DNA of 64,000 nucleotides from Podospora bellae-mahoneyi (GCF_035222275.1 NC_085886.1:2604001-2668000); one strand, 5' to 3'; counted from the stretch's first letter, positions 20,076 through 32,944 are shown. The notes: generated by a model not told the origin, from the letters alone. Made by a program: numbers and translations.

Positions 20076-21408
20076 TGAAGAGTTGACGATCCGCGGCTGC
20101 CGATGGCTCGCAGATATCTCATCTTCTTCCCTCTTATCATGTCATATCACACCGACCCCGGCACGTCGTCTCGAGTGCGGGGATTCCGGCCAGGATTGTC
20201 ACTGTCCTGCATATGTCTCTCTCTATTTCTTCTCTCTGATGGAGGGTGGGTGGGCTTGTTGACCTTTCCCTTCCCCTCCCTCTCCTCTCCTCTCCCCCCT
20301 TGCCCCCCATCCACCTCATCAAGTCTCGTCCTCTTTCCCCGCAGCGTTATAGCTGGCAGCGCGTTATCCAAGTACTTGGGCCCACGCGCCTTGGCTGCTG
20401 AGGCTCGATGCCAGCTCGGCCAGACAAGGCAGTCACTTGCTACCATGCATCGACGAGAGATCTTGGGTAGATTTGGGCTCAAAAAGAGGAGCGATGCCGC
20501 ACGGTCGATTTCATCCAAAGTGCCCCATGCCAGCATTTCAGACGGACGGCACCAGCCTCATCCAGAAGGAGAACCAGAGGCAAACCTGCATTAAGTAGGA
20601 GTAGTAGTCGAACCCTCGTCAGGTCGTGCTGTAGTCCGGTCCTCTTTACCTTGGCTTGCCTCTGCTTAATTTGGAGCCCATCCCCATCCCCATCTCCATC
20701 CCTATCCATACCCCAACCCATACCTATCCCATATCCGACGTCCTTGTCCCCCCGAACCCCACGATCTCCATTTCCCTCTTCCCTCTCCATCCTGGATCAT
20801 CGCACCAGCAGCAAGTTCGGGCAGCACCAACAGCCGAGTTGATATACTCTAGTGCCAGAGCCGTGAGATATAGTTTTGTCAGTAGCGCTGACCTGACTCC
20901 GGGCCTAGGGCTCCATCCAAGTTCAACTGCGACTCGGAATCAGAGCGCGGCACAGCCGTGGTTCGTGCCACCAGCCCTTCTCCCGCAGGAACAGGAAAGG
21001 AACTCTCTTACTGCCTGCCAGGAGCCCAAGCAAAACCCAGCAGATACCTTACCTAGGAACAAGCCCAGGCCCCTGCCGACGCCGACCTACCTTACATACT
21101 ACATACTACATACCTCACTACATCTTCCGACACCCCGTTTCCCCCCTTCCCCCCTATCACCTATCCCCCTTATCCATATTCCCGGACCTGCTGCCGACGC
21201 TGTTTCGTGCATCATCCGCTCCGCAAGGCCCCTTGCCCTTCCTCCGACGGCGCCGCTTCCGATCGCACTAGGAGCACCGTTCGCCTTCCTCGACTGAGCT
21301 CGCGTCTACCAGATCGCCCGTTGCACCTTTGCTACCCGATGGCGGGGCGCCTGAGAGCCGTCTCTACTCCCATCTGAGCCCCCTTCCCTTCCGGACCCCT
21401 TCTCCACC

Positions 21409-24400
21409 ATGACGCGACCCAAGGTTCCCGACGACAAGCGCCAGCGTACTGCTCAGGCCTGTGACTCTTGCAAACGCCGGAAGCAAAAGGTGGGTTCATG
21501 TGTTTTATTTTTTTTATTTTATTTTTAATTATCTCACTTCGGTCCTGGGTCTCAGTCTTGGTTTCACTTTGCTTTGTGCCTTCAGCCCTGTGGATGGGTG
21601 GCTGTCTCTCTCCTGTTCTGGAGTGAGAGAAAGAAAGAGAAGTGTGTGTGGGTGTAGTGCAAGTGTACAAGTGTAAGTGTTGCCGGACTGAAGAAGAAGA
21701 AGAAGAAGAAGAAGAAGAAGGTTGCCTCTCTTATCAGAAGGGAATATATGGGATGGAGACACAGAACTGTGCCCCTCCCTGAGGGCCGTCTGTCTTGTCC
21801 ATCTATGGGCTGGTTGGGCTCTGTCGAAAGCTTCCCGAGACGAGACCCAAGAGGAAAGCCGCTCTTATCTATTATACACCCGCTCTCCTGGTTTATGTCT
21901 CGGTCGTCTTCCACCGAATCTTCTTTTTTCTCCTTCCATACGCACACACGCCCGTTTTCTTGTCGGGATGCGCCGCAGTCCAACACACATGTCACTCGGA
22001 GCTCGAGGGGAAATGCCTGCCTCAAGCAGGCAGAGAGATACCCGGGTTGGCGTCGTGTTCGCCCACTTGTTACGAAGCACAAAGTCATAGGGACGGGGAA
22101 AGGCGAGAACCGCTCGAGTGGCACAAGCGTGTCCGCTCCTCCACCGTTGCTCGAAAACTCGATTTCAGCTCAGGTCGGAACGTCGTCGTCAAATGCGTTC
22201 ATCTTTCCGATCTGGAATGCCCTCTATGCTTCCTTCTCCGCGAATTCTTTCCAAAATCTCTGGCTGAGACCCTGGAGACGCCACCGAGCAGAGTAACTTG
22301 TTGTACTTGTGTCTCTATCCTCGGAGTTATTCTTGCACAGCCCAGGTTTCCATCACCTGCGATTCTTCTGCCTCACGATATCTGGGATTCGTTTACTGAT
22401 ACATCTTGTTCCAGTGCAATGGCGTGAAACCTTGCCAGACCTGCCTCAGAAGAAAACTCACCTGCTCGTACACGCCCAACAACGCTTCGGATTATGGACC
22501 GGGTGAGTCTGCTGGGTCACCGACGAAGCGGCGACACATTGAGACGTCGCCTCCCTCCATCTCCGCCACACTCGAGAAGGCCAACAACAGCTCGCCCCAG
22601 GCCCGCGAGGTGATGCAGTCTTGGGATGAGGCGCGGGCCGCCCAGCCAAGCCAGGCCTCGATAGGCGGATCAGCACTATCGTCGCCGACAGCACCGTTAC
22701 CGCCGCCTCTAGCAGGCCGAGGGCATGTGAAGAAGGTCTCGATTCACGGGACGAAGAAGCTGCCAAGCCGCAGCAACACGGGCAACACCAGCGGCTACGC
22801 TGAGGAGACCAACATATACACCGAGACGAGAATGTTGCAAGACCAGTCAAGACGGCTTCGTAAGTCTCTCTCTGCACCCACCCTTATGGTACACAGCATT
22901 TTTTTTTTTTGCTGACGTATGCTCCTACGACAGTCTACATTGGAGATGCCTCGACACTATCCATCCTGCAGCTGATCCGGATTATTGTCGAAAGCACATC
23001 GGGGACAGAGATGGGGTCTCCTTTTATCGACGATCCTAAGAGGCATCGCATTCAGGAAACCATCATTGACTTTCCTGAGAACACACGGGTACCGACCCTG
23101 TTGCCGGACCAGGAAACAACCCATGTTCTCATAGCTTCCTATTTTACAAATGTGGGTCCACCCCTTTTAGCCCCCTTTTTCTGACATTCAACGGCGGCTG
23201 ACCCCACCTTGTCTAGACCTGCGGGATCGTGGAGGTGTTTGACAGAAAACAGTTTATGCAGTCGGTGGAGGCTTGCTATCGGGACCCCCCATCGGCCAAC
23301 AACTATTTCTTGTGTCACCTCTTCTTGGTGCTGGCTCTTGGTCTCCTCTTTGCTGCGCCTACCCCAGGTAGCCGGGAAGAGCATGTCATCAACAAGCAGC
23401 TTTCTGCAAGGCCAGACAGGGCAGAGTTGTACTTTAGGAGCGCTCGAACGATGTGTGATCCCGGTGCTGGGTTTGAGGACGCTGACTTTTGGTCGGTTCA
23501 GGCGCTGTCGTTGATGACGCTCTACATGTTGACTATCCCCAAGAGGAACACGGCGTATGCTTATCTCGGGATGGCTGTTCGGTCAGCGTATGCTTTGGGC
23601 CTGCATAGAGAGGAGACGTTGAGGGATGTGATCTTTACGCCGGGAGAGATGAAAGTCAGGCGGAACTTGTGGAAGACACTGTTCATCTTGGATCGATTCT
23701 TGGCGGCAACCTTGGGCAGGCCCACCGCCATCTCGGGCCACGACTGCTCGATGAATATCTTCTCGGATGATGATGCCGTCAACTCTATGGAGATCACTGG
23801 GGAGTTTGACCCGGTTCACGCCAAGAGCTTGCATGCTTGTGTCGAGACCTGTCGGATTATTGGCGACACGTTGAGGGTCTTTTCCTCGCGCAAGATTTCC
23901 ACCACGAAGGTGCAGGAGATCCTCAACGACATGTCTATGGACTGGGAAGATGATTTACAAGCTGCCCTGCAACGCCGTCTATCAAACGCCGGTCCTGCTC
24001 GAAGCCCGGCGCATGGCATGGCATCCTTACATGTCAACCTTCTGGCACTCCATTCACTGATCCTTCTTACCAGGCAGCTCTTTGTTATGCACAACTGGAT
24101 GCTTGTCGAGCAGCGGTCTGGGAAGAAGAAGCCCTCACCAATTCACGAGTCGCCCATGGCGAGGTTCTCAGAGGCCTGCGTCCTGGCTTCCTACCAAACG
24201 ATTCAGCTTGTCCAGCAAGCTCGAGAAGAACAACAGCTCCCTCGAAGGAACCCTTTTGTCATGTAAGTGTTCTCCCCCACGGGGACAAGGCATTCTCCCA
24301 TTTCTAACCGCCCCCAGATACTTTGTCTTCGCCGCCAGCCTCGTCATCTTGATGAACCAATTCTCGTGCCTCTACTACACAAACGCCTACGACAAAACCA

Positions 24401-25221
24401 TCCGCGACGCAGTCGATTTCATGGAATACTGCACCAAACTCGACCCCCAGGCCGAGCGTGTCCTCGACATCATCACCCGCTTCGCAAAAGTAGTAGACAA
24501 ATGGACAAAAAAAAACAAATACGACGCCCCCCCCTTATCCGAAGACCTCTCCTTCCTCTACAGCCACCCGTCCAGTCCCCAACCCGAGCCTGCCAATACC
24601 CTGTCGGGAGGACCAGTAGTGGCAAGTCCCCTCCAGGAAACCACCACCCACCCCGACCCATCCCATCCCAGTTATGCCCCCCAACACCACCGCTTCAGCG
24701 ACCCCGGCCTGTTGACTCCCCCCCAAATAACCTCCTCCAAAATGCCTTTGTCTGACATCCTCGCCCCCACAACCCAACAGGACACCCGCATGAACGGCAT
24801 GTCACCCCTCCTCCCACAACAACAACAACAACAACAACCGCCACCACCCCAACAACAAACCCAAAACGACTCCCCTGGTTATAACAGAGAGATCGAATTC
24901 GACTTTGACAACCTCTGGAACAACTGGCTCAACCTCCCCCAACCAGCCATCGTCCCTCCCACTCCCACGGCGGGCATATCACCCCTCACCGGGCCACCGC
25001 AGTTCTCCCCCGTTGCGGCGGCAGCCCAGCCAGAGCCTTTTCCCGGTGCGTACACCACCACTCCTGTTGTTGTTCATCACTCTCCCCCTGGGGTTCCCGT
25101 CTCGGTTGTCGCTGGGGGACAACCAGCGATCGGGCATGCGGGGATGGGGCATCATCATCATCAGCACCATCATCATGGGAATAACATACCGTTGTATCAC
25201 TCCTCCAGTACATTTGGCTGA
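21409..25221 (+). CDS. Zn(II)2Cys6 fungal-specific transcription factor
   Basis: Five exons: 21409-21489, 22415-22859, 22934-23151, 23217-24262, 24318-25221; 897 residues. The binuclear zinc cluster is complete only after splicing: C18-x2-C21-x6-C28-x5-C34-x2-C37-x6-C44 (ACDSCKRRKQK joined to CNGVKPCQTCLRRKLTC). Intron 1 is 925 bp and falls between K27 and C28; the other three are 55-74 bp with GTAAGT or GTGGGT donors. The middle homology (fungal-specific TF) domain is evident: NYFLCHLFLVLALGLLFAAP, then DFWSVQALSLMTLYMLTIPKRNTAYAYLG.AVRSAYALGLHRE and RRNLWKTLFILDRFLAATLGRPTAI. The C-terminus is an activation-type region rich in Pro and Gln, with Gln and His runs. Such proteins bind CGG half-sites as dimers. 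Target genes cannot be inferred; the adjacent dioxygenase is convergent, not divergent. Confidence 0.88.
21691..21720. repeat. AAG trinucleotide repeat inside intron 1 of the transcription factor
   Basis: Ten perfect AAG units; purine-rich on the sense strand of the 925-bp intron. Confidence 0.95.
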
Positions 25222-25851
25222 TGATCAGGAACACATAAATAGTAGTGTTTGGAGCAACGCCGCATAACAGAGGTCCGATTAGGCAAGGGCAGCAGTGGTT
25301 CGTGAGGAGTCCTTGAAAACCAACGCTCCGATGAAGAGTGATGGTGGGACAGACCAACAACACTAGTATAACCCCACATGGGACCGCAGATACTGAGAAA
25401 ACTGGTTCCACAAGGATGGGAAAGAAATGAAGATGTCGAGAGTGGGAAGAAGAGCAGACAACCCCGAGAAACAAAGATAATGTCTACTGGTTTTTTTTTT
25501 TCTTTTTTTTTTTGGTCTTTTTTGGTTTTCCTATACCTAAAATAAGCCTGGCGTCGAATCGACCTTTGTGTATATCACCTCTCAACCTTTCGACTCACAT
25601 CCTCGTCAATGACAGACACTCGAGCAAGAGAAGAAGACCGCAGTGTCAGTCAGGCCATCCAGCATTCGCCACCGACCTGTGGACCAACAGCATGGTCCCC
25701 GCTTGAAGGACGGAAAAGAGCAACAGGTCAGGCACGACCATCATATAGCGCGAGCTATCGAGAGCACAATCTGAATTGCTTCAACAAAATAATCTACATC
25801 TGCCAACCAGTCTACCAACCCCAACGCCATGGCCCGAAATCCCAGTCGATC

Positions 25852-25901
<50 letters not shown>

Positions 25902-25928
25902 CAATCGCTGCCACCCCCACTCAACCCT
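25222..25928. other. Convergent 3' region with CA/TA microsatellite
   Basis: 707 bp between the transcription factor and dioxygenase stops. T-rich tract at 25490-25515; no gene recognised. Confidence 0.5.
25856..25901. repeat. Compound (CA)n(TA)n microsatellite
   Basis: About 13 CA units followed directly by about 10 TA units, 30 bp past the dioxygenase stop codon, so probably in its 3' UTR. Confidence 0.93.
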
Positions 25929-26964
25929 TCAACACCTCCCCAGAATAAAATCGTACCCCAACTCCCACCTCGCCCCCGGATCCCCCTCCCTCGGCTCAAA
26001 CCTGACAACCAACTCATCCTTGACAGCAAAAACAGCATCATCATCCACCCACCGATCCCGGCTGTCATACAACTGCGTCGTCAAAGTCCTATGCCCCTCG
26101 GCGCTAACAATGAAGTGGATATGTCCCGGCCGGTTCGGGTGCCGATCCAACAACCCGAGCAACCTCCCGGCCGGCCCGTCATCCGGGATGGGATACGGCA
26201 CCGGTCTCAGCGCGTACAGCGCGTACCTCCCCTGCTGGTCAGTCCTGAACCTCCCGCGGAAATTCATCTCTGGCTGGTCAGAATCCTGCTGCTCGTACAG
26301 CCCGTTCGGCGCAGTGTGCCAGACGTCTACGACGGCGTTTTCGATCGGCTTGCCGTCTGTGGAGAGGACCTTGCCGGATAAAAAGGCCGAGTCCTCTAGG
26401 GCTTTCTCGTACCACGAAACCGAAGGGGAAAGGCCCTGGACGATGGAGGTGCCGTTTGGGAGGAAGGGGGCGTCGCTGCGGTAGAAGGGGCCGAGGATGG
26501 CGGAGGGGGTTTGGGTGGTGGATGTGGCGAGCTGTTTGCTGGTGATCTCGTCGACGAGGGATTCTAGGCCGAGGATGTCGCAGAGGAGTTGGGTTTCGTT
26601 GCGGCGGTCGGAGGACATTTTGCCGCAGTCGTTCAGCTGTGGTGGTGGTGGTGGCGGTGTTAGTGAAAGGCTGGGATTGGGGAGGCGGGGTTAACCATAC
26701 GAAGTCGACGGCGGCGCTCCATTCTCCTACTGTGAGATTGACTTCGCGGGCAAAGTCGTGGAGGTGGCGGACTAGACTTGGGAATATCTGGGCGAGTCTG
26801 GGGTTGGCGTTGGGGCCGGTGGCGGCGATGACCTTTTGGGTGAAGGTTGGGTCGTGTTGGCACTTCTTGCCGGCGGTGTTTATGCCGTTGGGGATACCGT
26901 TTGGCTTGATCTTGGTGGTCGATGCCCTGCTGGTGGCGGCGAGGTCTGGAATCATTTGCCCCAT
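25929..26964 (-). CDS. Intradiol ring-cleavage dioxygenase, hydroxyquinol 1,2-dioxygenase type
   Basis: Two exons, 26964-26701 and 26636-25929, separated by a 64-bp intron (GTATGG...CACAG) that joins WSAAVDF to LNDCGKM in phase 0; 323 residues. These non-haem Fe(III) enzymes open catechol or hydroxyquinol rings between the two hydroxyls to give (maleyl)acetate-type products for the 3-oxoadipate pathway. The N-terminal helical dimerisation domain is followed by SAILGPFYRSDAP and the beta-sandwich core. The four iron ligands are all visible: Tyr202 (NGLYEQQD), Tyr236 (PVPYPIP), His260 and His262 (RPGHIHF). The GPAGRLLGLLDRHPNRPGH segment is typical of the hydroxyquinol-type group. No signal peptide, so intracellular. 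No maleylacetate reductase or hydroxylase gene is adjacent. Confidence 0.87.
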
Positions 26965-27733
26965 GGTGGTGGTAAATGGCTCTGTGCTTGTTCAAAGTTG
27001 GGCTGTTGTGTGCTGGGGGATGTATGGTCAAGTCGAGGACTGGGAGACAGGGAAATTCGACGATGGTAAGGGAGTTGAGGTAAAAGAAGGAAAGGCAGTG
27101 GATCGGGGGCAACGTGGGCCCGATATATACTCCCTCACAACCGTCGGTGAGAGGGAGGTGTGTACTCTTGTTTCCCCCGTCGTCGCACGTCACACTGTGC
27201 CTCTTCGGACTACGCAGCGTACTTACACGTCAGGGGGGTTGTTGCCACGCAAAGAAATACCGGGTTGTCACCATCTCCCTTGGAATTTGGGCACGCTCAA
27301 CAACAGTCCATCGGGACGAAATGCTCCTTTCCTTCCCGTTGACCGCCGTGTGGACACTTGGCCCCTGAGCCCTCGGCCGTATCAGATCATGGCTGCTCCT
27401 CCCTTGCCATGACAAGAATGGCCTTATTTTTTTTTTTTTTGGGAGATTGTGTCTTCTCCTACCAAGAAAAAAAAAAGGAGTTGGTACCCGTTTCAGCGAG
27501 CGGTGAAAAGACCGTCAAGGTCTCGGTGCGGGAACGGACGGGAGTGTGGAACCAAGACATGGCAAGCCAAAAAAAAAAATGAAAAAAGAAACAAAAAAGA
27601 AAAAAAAGCAAGGCATGAAGACTTGATTCTAACGGGCGCCAAGGGCACTGACTGACTGACCGACCGCCTCATCTACCTACCAGCCAGAAACCACAAGCTG
27701 GCAGCTCATCACCCCGTGAGTTTCCGATGACAG

Positions 27734-27761
27734 CAGTCAGTCAGTCAGTCAGTCAGTCAGT
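27734..27761. repeat. CAGT tetranucleotide repeat, 7 copies
   Basis: Seven perfect CAGT units. Confidence 0.95.
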
Positions 27762-28375
27762 CCTTTTGAGACCGATATAGCCGTCCAAGGTGTCAAAACC
27801 TGATGTTCCACAAGACGGCCTGTCACTGCTGTCTGTGTGTGTGTGTGTGTGTGATACCCTTCCAAAACTGACACCATTTTCCCTGGTTGCCTGCATCAAA
27901 CAGGGCTGGGCTGACAGACAACGTTGCTTCACACACCACACGGAACAAATGCCGGAAGGGCATATGTATGTCGTGTGGTGATCAACCCCGGCACATTCGG
28001 AGCGTATCACACACCCACACACACACACATCGAGAACAGACAAAAAAAAGGAGAGTGCCATATGCATGAGTCAAACATGAGAAAAGAAAAAGAAAAGAAA
28101 AGAGACGGGCTCACCGTCCTGCATGGCGTGTCAACTGTCAAGCTGTAAGCAACCCCTTGGCTAGTGTCCCCCGAGGATTGGAAAAGCCTCTTGACCGCCT
28201 TGCAGCTAGCTCTTGGACCACTAGCGTCGAGAATTACCCATAGGTTGATCGTTCTAGAGGCTGATCGTCTTTTGTTCTGGAAAAAGATGAGCCACTCAAG
28301 GACCGATTTGGCTTGTGGGGCTGTTACTACTACCACCACTTACACTCACCACCTCTTTCGGTGCTGGATCTCTTT

Positions 28376-28427
<52 letters not shown>
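28376..28427. repeat. ATC trinucleotide repeat, ~17 copies
   Basis: 52 bp of uninterrupted ATC repeat, the longest microsatellite in the window. Confidence 0.95.
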
Positions 28428-29125
28428 ACTTGCATGGCCGACGAACTCACTCGGACATCAAGTCCAAGGCAAAAGCAACCCAATAAAAAAAAGAACACCG
28501 CCAGAAGCCCATCAAAGGGTTGCATTTTCCCTTCCTTGACAAGCGGACCCAGCCTCTCGGCGGCGGCTCGGACCCGGTGCGCCGGACCATCATCCTACAC
28601 CCCCCCTTGTCAGCAACCACCAAAAGACGGAGATAGTCTCCCTTTTTGAACGCAACTGCCGGTGAAAGTGCGATTGTTGGGGAGAGCAGGGACAAGGGGG
28701 TTGGGGTCGAGGAAAACGCCCTCGCACGCCGCCATACCGAGTCGGCTTTGCTGGCAAAGTGAGTGAAAAGAAGAATCCGGAACGCGGCATGCGGCTCAAA
28801 TATTTGACATCTGTGAGGTTCAAAAAAGGGAGAGACAGGAAACTCGGTGATGGTCCAATAGGGAGCAGGCCCCGGTCACGGCACGGACTTGATGCCGGAG
28901 GGTGTGCTTGGCACATAGGTACGGGGAGAGGCGGGTACAGACGCTTGTGTTTGTCACGGGGAAAAAAGGTTGAATCTGTCCTGCGTTGGGCGGTCAGTAT
29001 TGTCGACTGGATCGACGGAAATGCTATACAAGGTGAAGAGAAAAGTTTGATGGGGGATGGAAAAACTAACATTCTGTGTTGGCATACATGGCATTCTTTT
29101 CTTCCTTTTTTTTTCTTCCTTTTTT

Positions 29126-29169
29126 CTTTTGTTTTTCTTTTGTTTTTCTTTTGTTTTTCTTTTGTTTTT
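29126..29169. repeat. 11-bp T-rich minisatellite, 4 copies
   Basis: Four exact tandem units of CTTTTGTTTTT, flanked by further T-rich sequence. Confidence 0.92.
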
Positions 29170-30112
29170 CTTTTTTTCGAGATACCACTATATCAATCAT
29201 TTTTTTTTCTTGACAGCTGCACAAACAAAATGACGGGAGAACGATACCAGTGTCCGATTACGGAGAGGGAGCAGCGCGGTGATAGGAATATCTCGTATTT
29301 TGGAGTTAGGAGGAGAAGCGGTCAAGGAAAAAGACACCCCTGCTTAGATAGGTACTTACACCTTGGGGGTTTGACTCACCTTTCTTTGCCGGGCCCAATT
29401 CGCCAATTGGGAAAGAAAACGTCAAGTCTTGGGATTTAGAATTCAGGACATCTTTGACTGATTCGGTGACCGAAAGATGCAAAGTACCTATGTGATGGTG
29501 GTGGTTGTTGATCAAAAGTGTTGGCTTACACACACAGGCCCTGCAAGTGAGATTGGCAGGCTGTGTAGGCGGCCACGTGAGTCTTTGCCTGACGACATTT
29601 AGGGCTGAAAGGGGAAACAGAGCAGAAATGCATTGTTTCTGCTTATGGGATATTTACTGTAGCGGCGATGAATGGTGCTAATGGAAGTTTGGCGCTTACT
29701 CAGGGGTTGGTTGGTTGGTTGGGTAAGCCAGTTTTTGGAGGGGATTCTTAACCCCGAAGGACTTGAGTCAGGACTTGAGTATGGAAATTGTGAAGGTTGG
29801 GATGGAATGCAAAAATTGGGAATAGCTTCAAAAGGTGATATCTGATATCTGGAGGAGGCACATGACCAGGTTTACAAGGCATGCCTTATCACGGGACTAG
29901 CCTGGTGTTTCACGGGTCCATCTCCCCCATTCCGCCAAGGAAGACAGACAAGTCTCAGATAATGCAGGTGGTGAAAATGTGGAAAGATTTGATCGATCGA
30001 TCACATCGACGATGGCCTGCTCCACTCACACCTCTTGAGGTGACTTTAGCTCTGCGTCTATACTCCATGGATGTGAATAGCTTCCAAGTGTAGGTATCCC
30101 ACTACTATACTA

Positions 30113-32944
30113 CTACCACGTCGTAGGCCCAAAACTCTCTCCCGCCCCAACCCTCATCTGCACCGCCGTCCCCTTATAATCCACCGTGCCCGTGACAACC
30201 TCGTTCCCCCACCACTTCGGCGGATCAATCTCATTCAGCGTAAACACAAAGAAGATCACCAGCGTTGCCAGCGCCAGCCCCAAGTCCAACCCACTAGACG
30301 TCAAGAAATTCAACCTCGACCACCAACCAAAATGCTTCTTCTTGATCCAATACTGGAACACAAAACCTACAATCCCCCAGCTTAGATAGTTCAATGGCGT
30401 AGCCGGTGGGATCGAGCCCGCTCCTCCGAAGATAAGTGGTGCCATGAGGAAGCGTAACCATGACTTTGGGCGTCGTCGGGCGAGGAGATAAATCACCACT
30501 GGTGTGACGGCGCCGAGGATGAAGAAGAGGAAGAGGGAGGAGTAGATTTGTCCGGGGGAGAAGATCCTGGCTGGGCCGATGAGACCCCAGATGACCGAGG
30601 CGGAGAAGAAGACTTTTCCTCCGGGACAGCTGAAGTGTTCTGGTTGGGTGGGGGTGCAGACACCGGGTATGTAGTTGAGGGCGTAGTTGAGGGTGAAGAC
30701 TTGGACGAAGCAGGAGAAGGTGGTGGCTACGACTTGGGCCATGAACATGGTGCGGGGTGGGATCTTCATGTAGTGGCCGAATTTGAGGTCGGAGACGAAG
30801 GTGAGGGCTTGGGACATGGTGATGTAGCCAAAGGTTTTGAAGCTGTGTAGTATATTAGTGTCCAGTTTTTAGGAGCACGACAGGAAATAAAATAAAAACC
30901 TACATCATGAGACCCAATGGGCGTCCAGGCTGGATATACCCATAGACAAACTCCGTCAGAACATTCAGGCCAATCTGGTTGTTTGTCACAGCCTGGATGA
31001 TACCGATTGGTAACGAGAAGACGAAGGAGATGAAGACCGCCAACAAGAACGCCCACCAAGTCATGTTCGTCGGCCATGCCAACACGGTCAAGAAGCCGAG
31101 TCCAAGCATCTGTTTTCCAGAAAGTCAGCACTTTCCACATATTCAAACCACACAAAGGTAAACATACCAGCCCAAACAGACTCATATACCACCACGTCGG
31201 CGCCTCCTTATACCTCCTCATCAGCTTCATATGGATATCCGCCTTCTCCGTCGTACTGCTCTTATACTGCCTCCAAATCGTCTTCCCATGGTGCAAGTAC
31301 GTATACACAATCAAGCTCGTGATCGCCGCAAAAGACAACCCATACGACAGCGCAAACGTGGTGCTCAAAAACAGAGGCGAATAATTTTTATACGCCTCCT
31401 CATCCAACCTATAGTCTGGCGACAGCACCCTCGAAACATCATACTGCTTCCCCGTGTTGTCATACGTATTCGAGTCGCTCATTGGCAAGTACCACGAGTA
31501 CCACGCCCCGCTATAGTGCAGCGTCGCTGCCAGGAACACAAAGAACGTCAGCACACCGATCATGGTATTTGCTATCGCGTGCCTGTCCCCATTTCTCGTC
31601 AGCAACCCCCTTTTTTTCCACACCGACACAGAACAAGACCTACCAAGGCGGAATCAAAGGACTCCCGACAAACCCACTAATCTGCGTCCAGTCAAACGTA
31701 ATGGGCAACAGACTCAGCCCAGTACTGTATCCAAACAACTGATTCACCACCGCATTCTCGGGCGCCGTCCAAGTAACAAACGCAAAGCTGCTCAGAAACT
31801 GCGCCAAAAACCCTGGCACAAAATAATACACGCATGCCACCGCCGTCACGACCGAAAACCACCTATACCTAGGCATACTCCCCCCTACACCCACCCCTTT
31901 CCCGCCATGCACCGTCCCATCTCCCTCTCCCCCTGTCGTTTCCTCTTCCTCGTACATGGCATTCAGAAGCGTAACACTAACCAAGTTCCCAGGCCAGATC
32001 ATGCCGGCTGGATAGACCAAAAACCGTCTCATCATTCCCGCGATCCCATACCCCAGGCTCTGGGTTGAGATGGTCAAGAGGAGCTGCCACATCAGCCCAA
32101 AATCCTGCTTGTAAAACACCTTTTGAGCGAGAATAATATCAGTAGCGTAGGCAACACCAAAAGAAACACTCGCCATGACGACAATGATGGCGTGTTCTTT
32201 GATATTGAATCCGCCGGGGTTGAGACGGAGTTTCTGCTTGACAAACGGGATCTTGACATGATAGTCGGGGACAAATCTTGCCCAGCCGTGACCCAGCGGC
32301 CACGCAATGACCTGGGCGATGAGGGCACCCAACGAGATGGATGGTGAGCGAAGAGAAAAGAGGGTGTTCATGCTTGCGCCGAGAAAGATGAGCGAGAGGC
32401 CAATGGTCCAGGCACGGATGGTGTTGCATGGTAGCGTTGGGTCATCGTATGGTGAGACAGCAGCGCGGACCTCGGGGTAGGGTGAGTTCTCGACTTCTTC
32501 TTCGTGGTCGGACGTCTCTAGTGGGTCTTGAGAGTTGAGCGAGTCGAGCTCCAAGGCGTCGGCTGCGTCCCCGTCATCGTGGGAAGGGCGTTTGTGAGAG
32601 CGGACAGATGATGGTGGGTGCCGGGGCAAAGGCCGGTGACGGTCTTCGTAATTGGCGGGCAGGTTGGGGTCTAGCAACAGCTCGTTCTCCGAGGTATTGT
32701 CGTCATCATCGTACTTGAAGGGGTTTGTGAGGTGGTCGCCGAAGAGCGCGGGGCGAGCTTTGTTGAGGGATTCCTTGAGGCGAGCTACCGGGCTCCGGGG
32801 AGAGGATGGTTCTGGGGGTTCACGGCTCTGGGAAGGACCCGGTGTTGCTTTGGGGGTGATATCATGGTCCGAATCTGGTTCGTCTGCGAGGAGACGTTGT
32901 TCAGGGACAGCGACGGATGGTTCTGAAGAAGATTGATCGGCCAT
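30113..32944 (-). CDS. OPT-family oligopeptide transporter
   Basis: Four exons: 32944-31644, 31582-31168, 31109-30904, 30842-30113; introns of 61, 58 and 61 bp with GTAGGT/GTATGT donors; 883 residues. The start at 32944 (MADQSSSEP) is the first ATG of the sensible frame. A cytosolic N-terminal region of ~170 residues is acidic and Ser/Pro-rich (HLTNPFKYDDDDN, SDHEEEVENSPYPEVRAAV). OPT core motifs follow: DDPTLPCNTIRAWTIGL, RLNPGGFNIKEHAIIVVMAS, the KIPPR signature in the DLKFGHYMKIPPRTMFMAQ segment, and the C-terminal PPATPLNYLSWGIVGFVF. About a dozen hydrophobic segments fit the 12-16 helices of the family. OPT proteins are proton-coupled importers of tetra- to hexapeptides, glutathione or metal chelates at the plasma membrane; this looks like the oligopeptide, not the yellow-stripe, branch. 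Substrate unproven. Confidence 0.88.

Larger units (their letters stand above)
17356..21408. other. Long intergenic/regulatory region upstream of the Zn2Cys6 gene
   Basis: Four kilobases without a supported gene. Includes a GGC microsatellite (18321-18348), an A-rich purine tract (19351-19406), a CT tract (20050-20075) and a C/T-rich stretch with CCCATC-like repeats (20676-20745). The last ~700 bp has the pyrimidine-rich character of a long fungal 5' leader. Frames up to 219 codons occur here but none resembles a protein family or shows coding-like composition. Confidence 0.5.
26965..30112. other. Gene-free region rich in simple repeats
   Basis: About 3.1 kb between the dioxygenase start and the OPT transporter stop. 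Contains poly-T/poly-A tracts, CAGT, TG, ATC and an 11-bp T-rich minisatellite. I found no supported coding or RNA gene. Confidence 0.5.

Noticed and set aside
28376-29169. Regularly repeated DNA resembling a CRISPR array
   Set aside because: These are uninterrupted micro- and minisatellites without unique spacers, in a eukaryotic genome.
21409-32944. Possible secondary-metabolite cluster (regulator, dioxygenase, transporter)
   Set aside because: No polyketide synthase, NRPS, terpene cyclase or tailoring set is present, and the genes are separated by long noncoding stretches.
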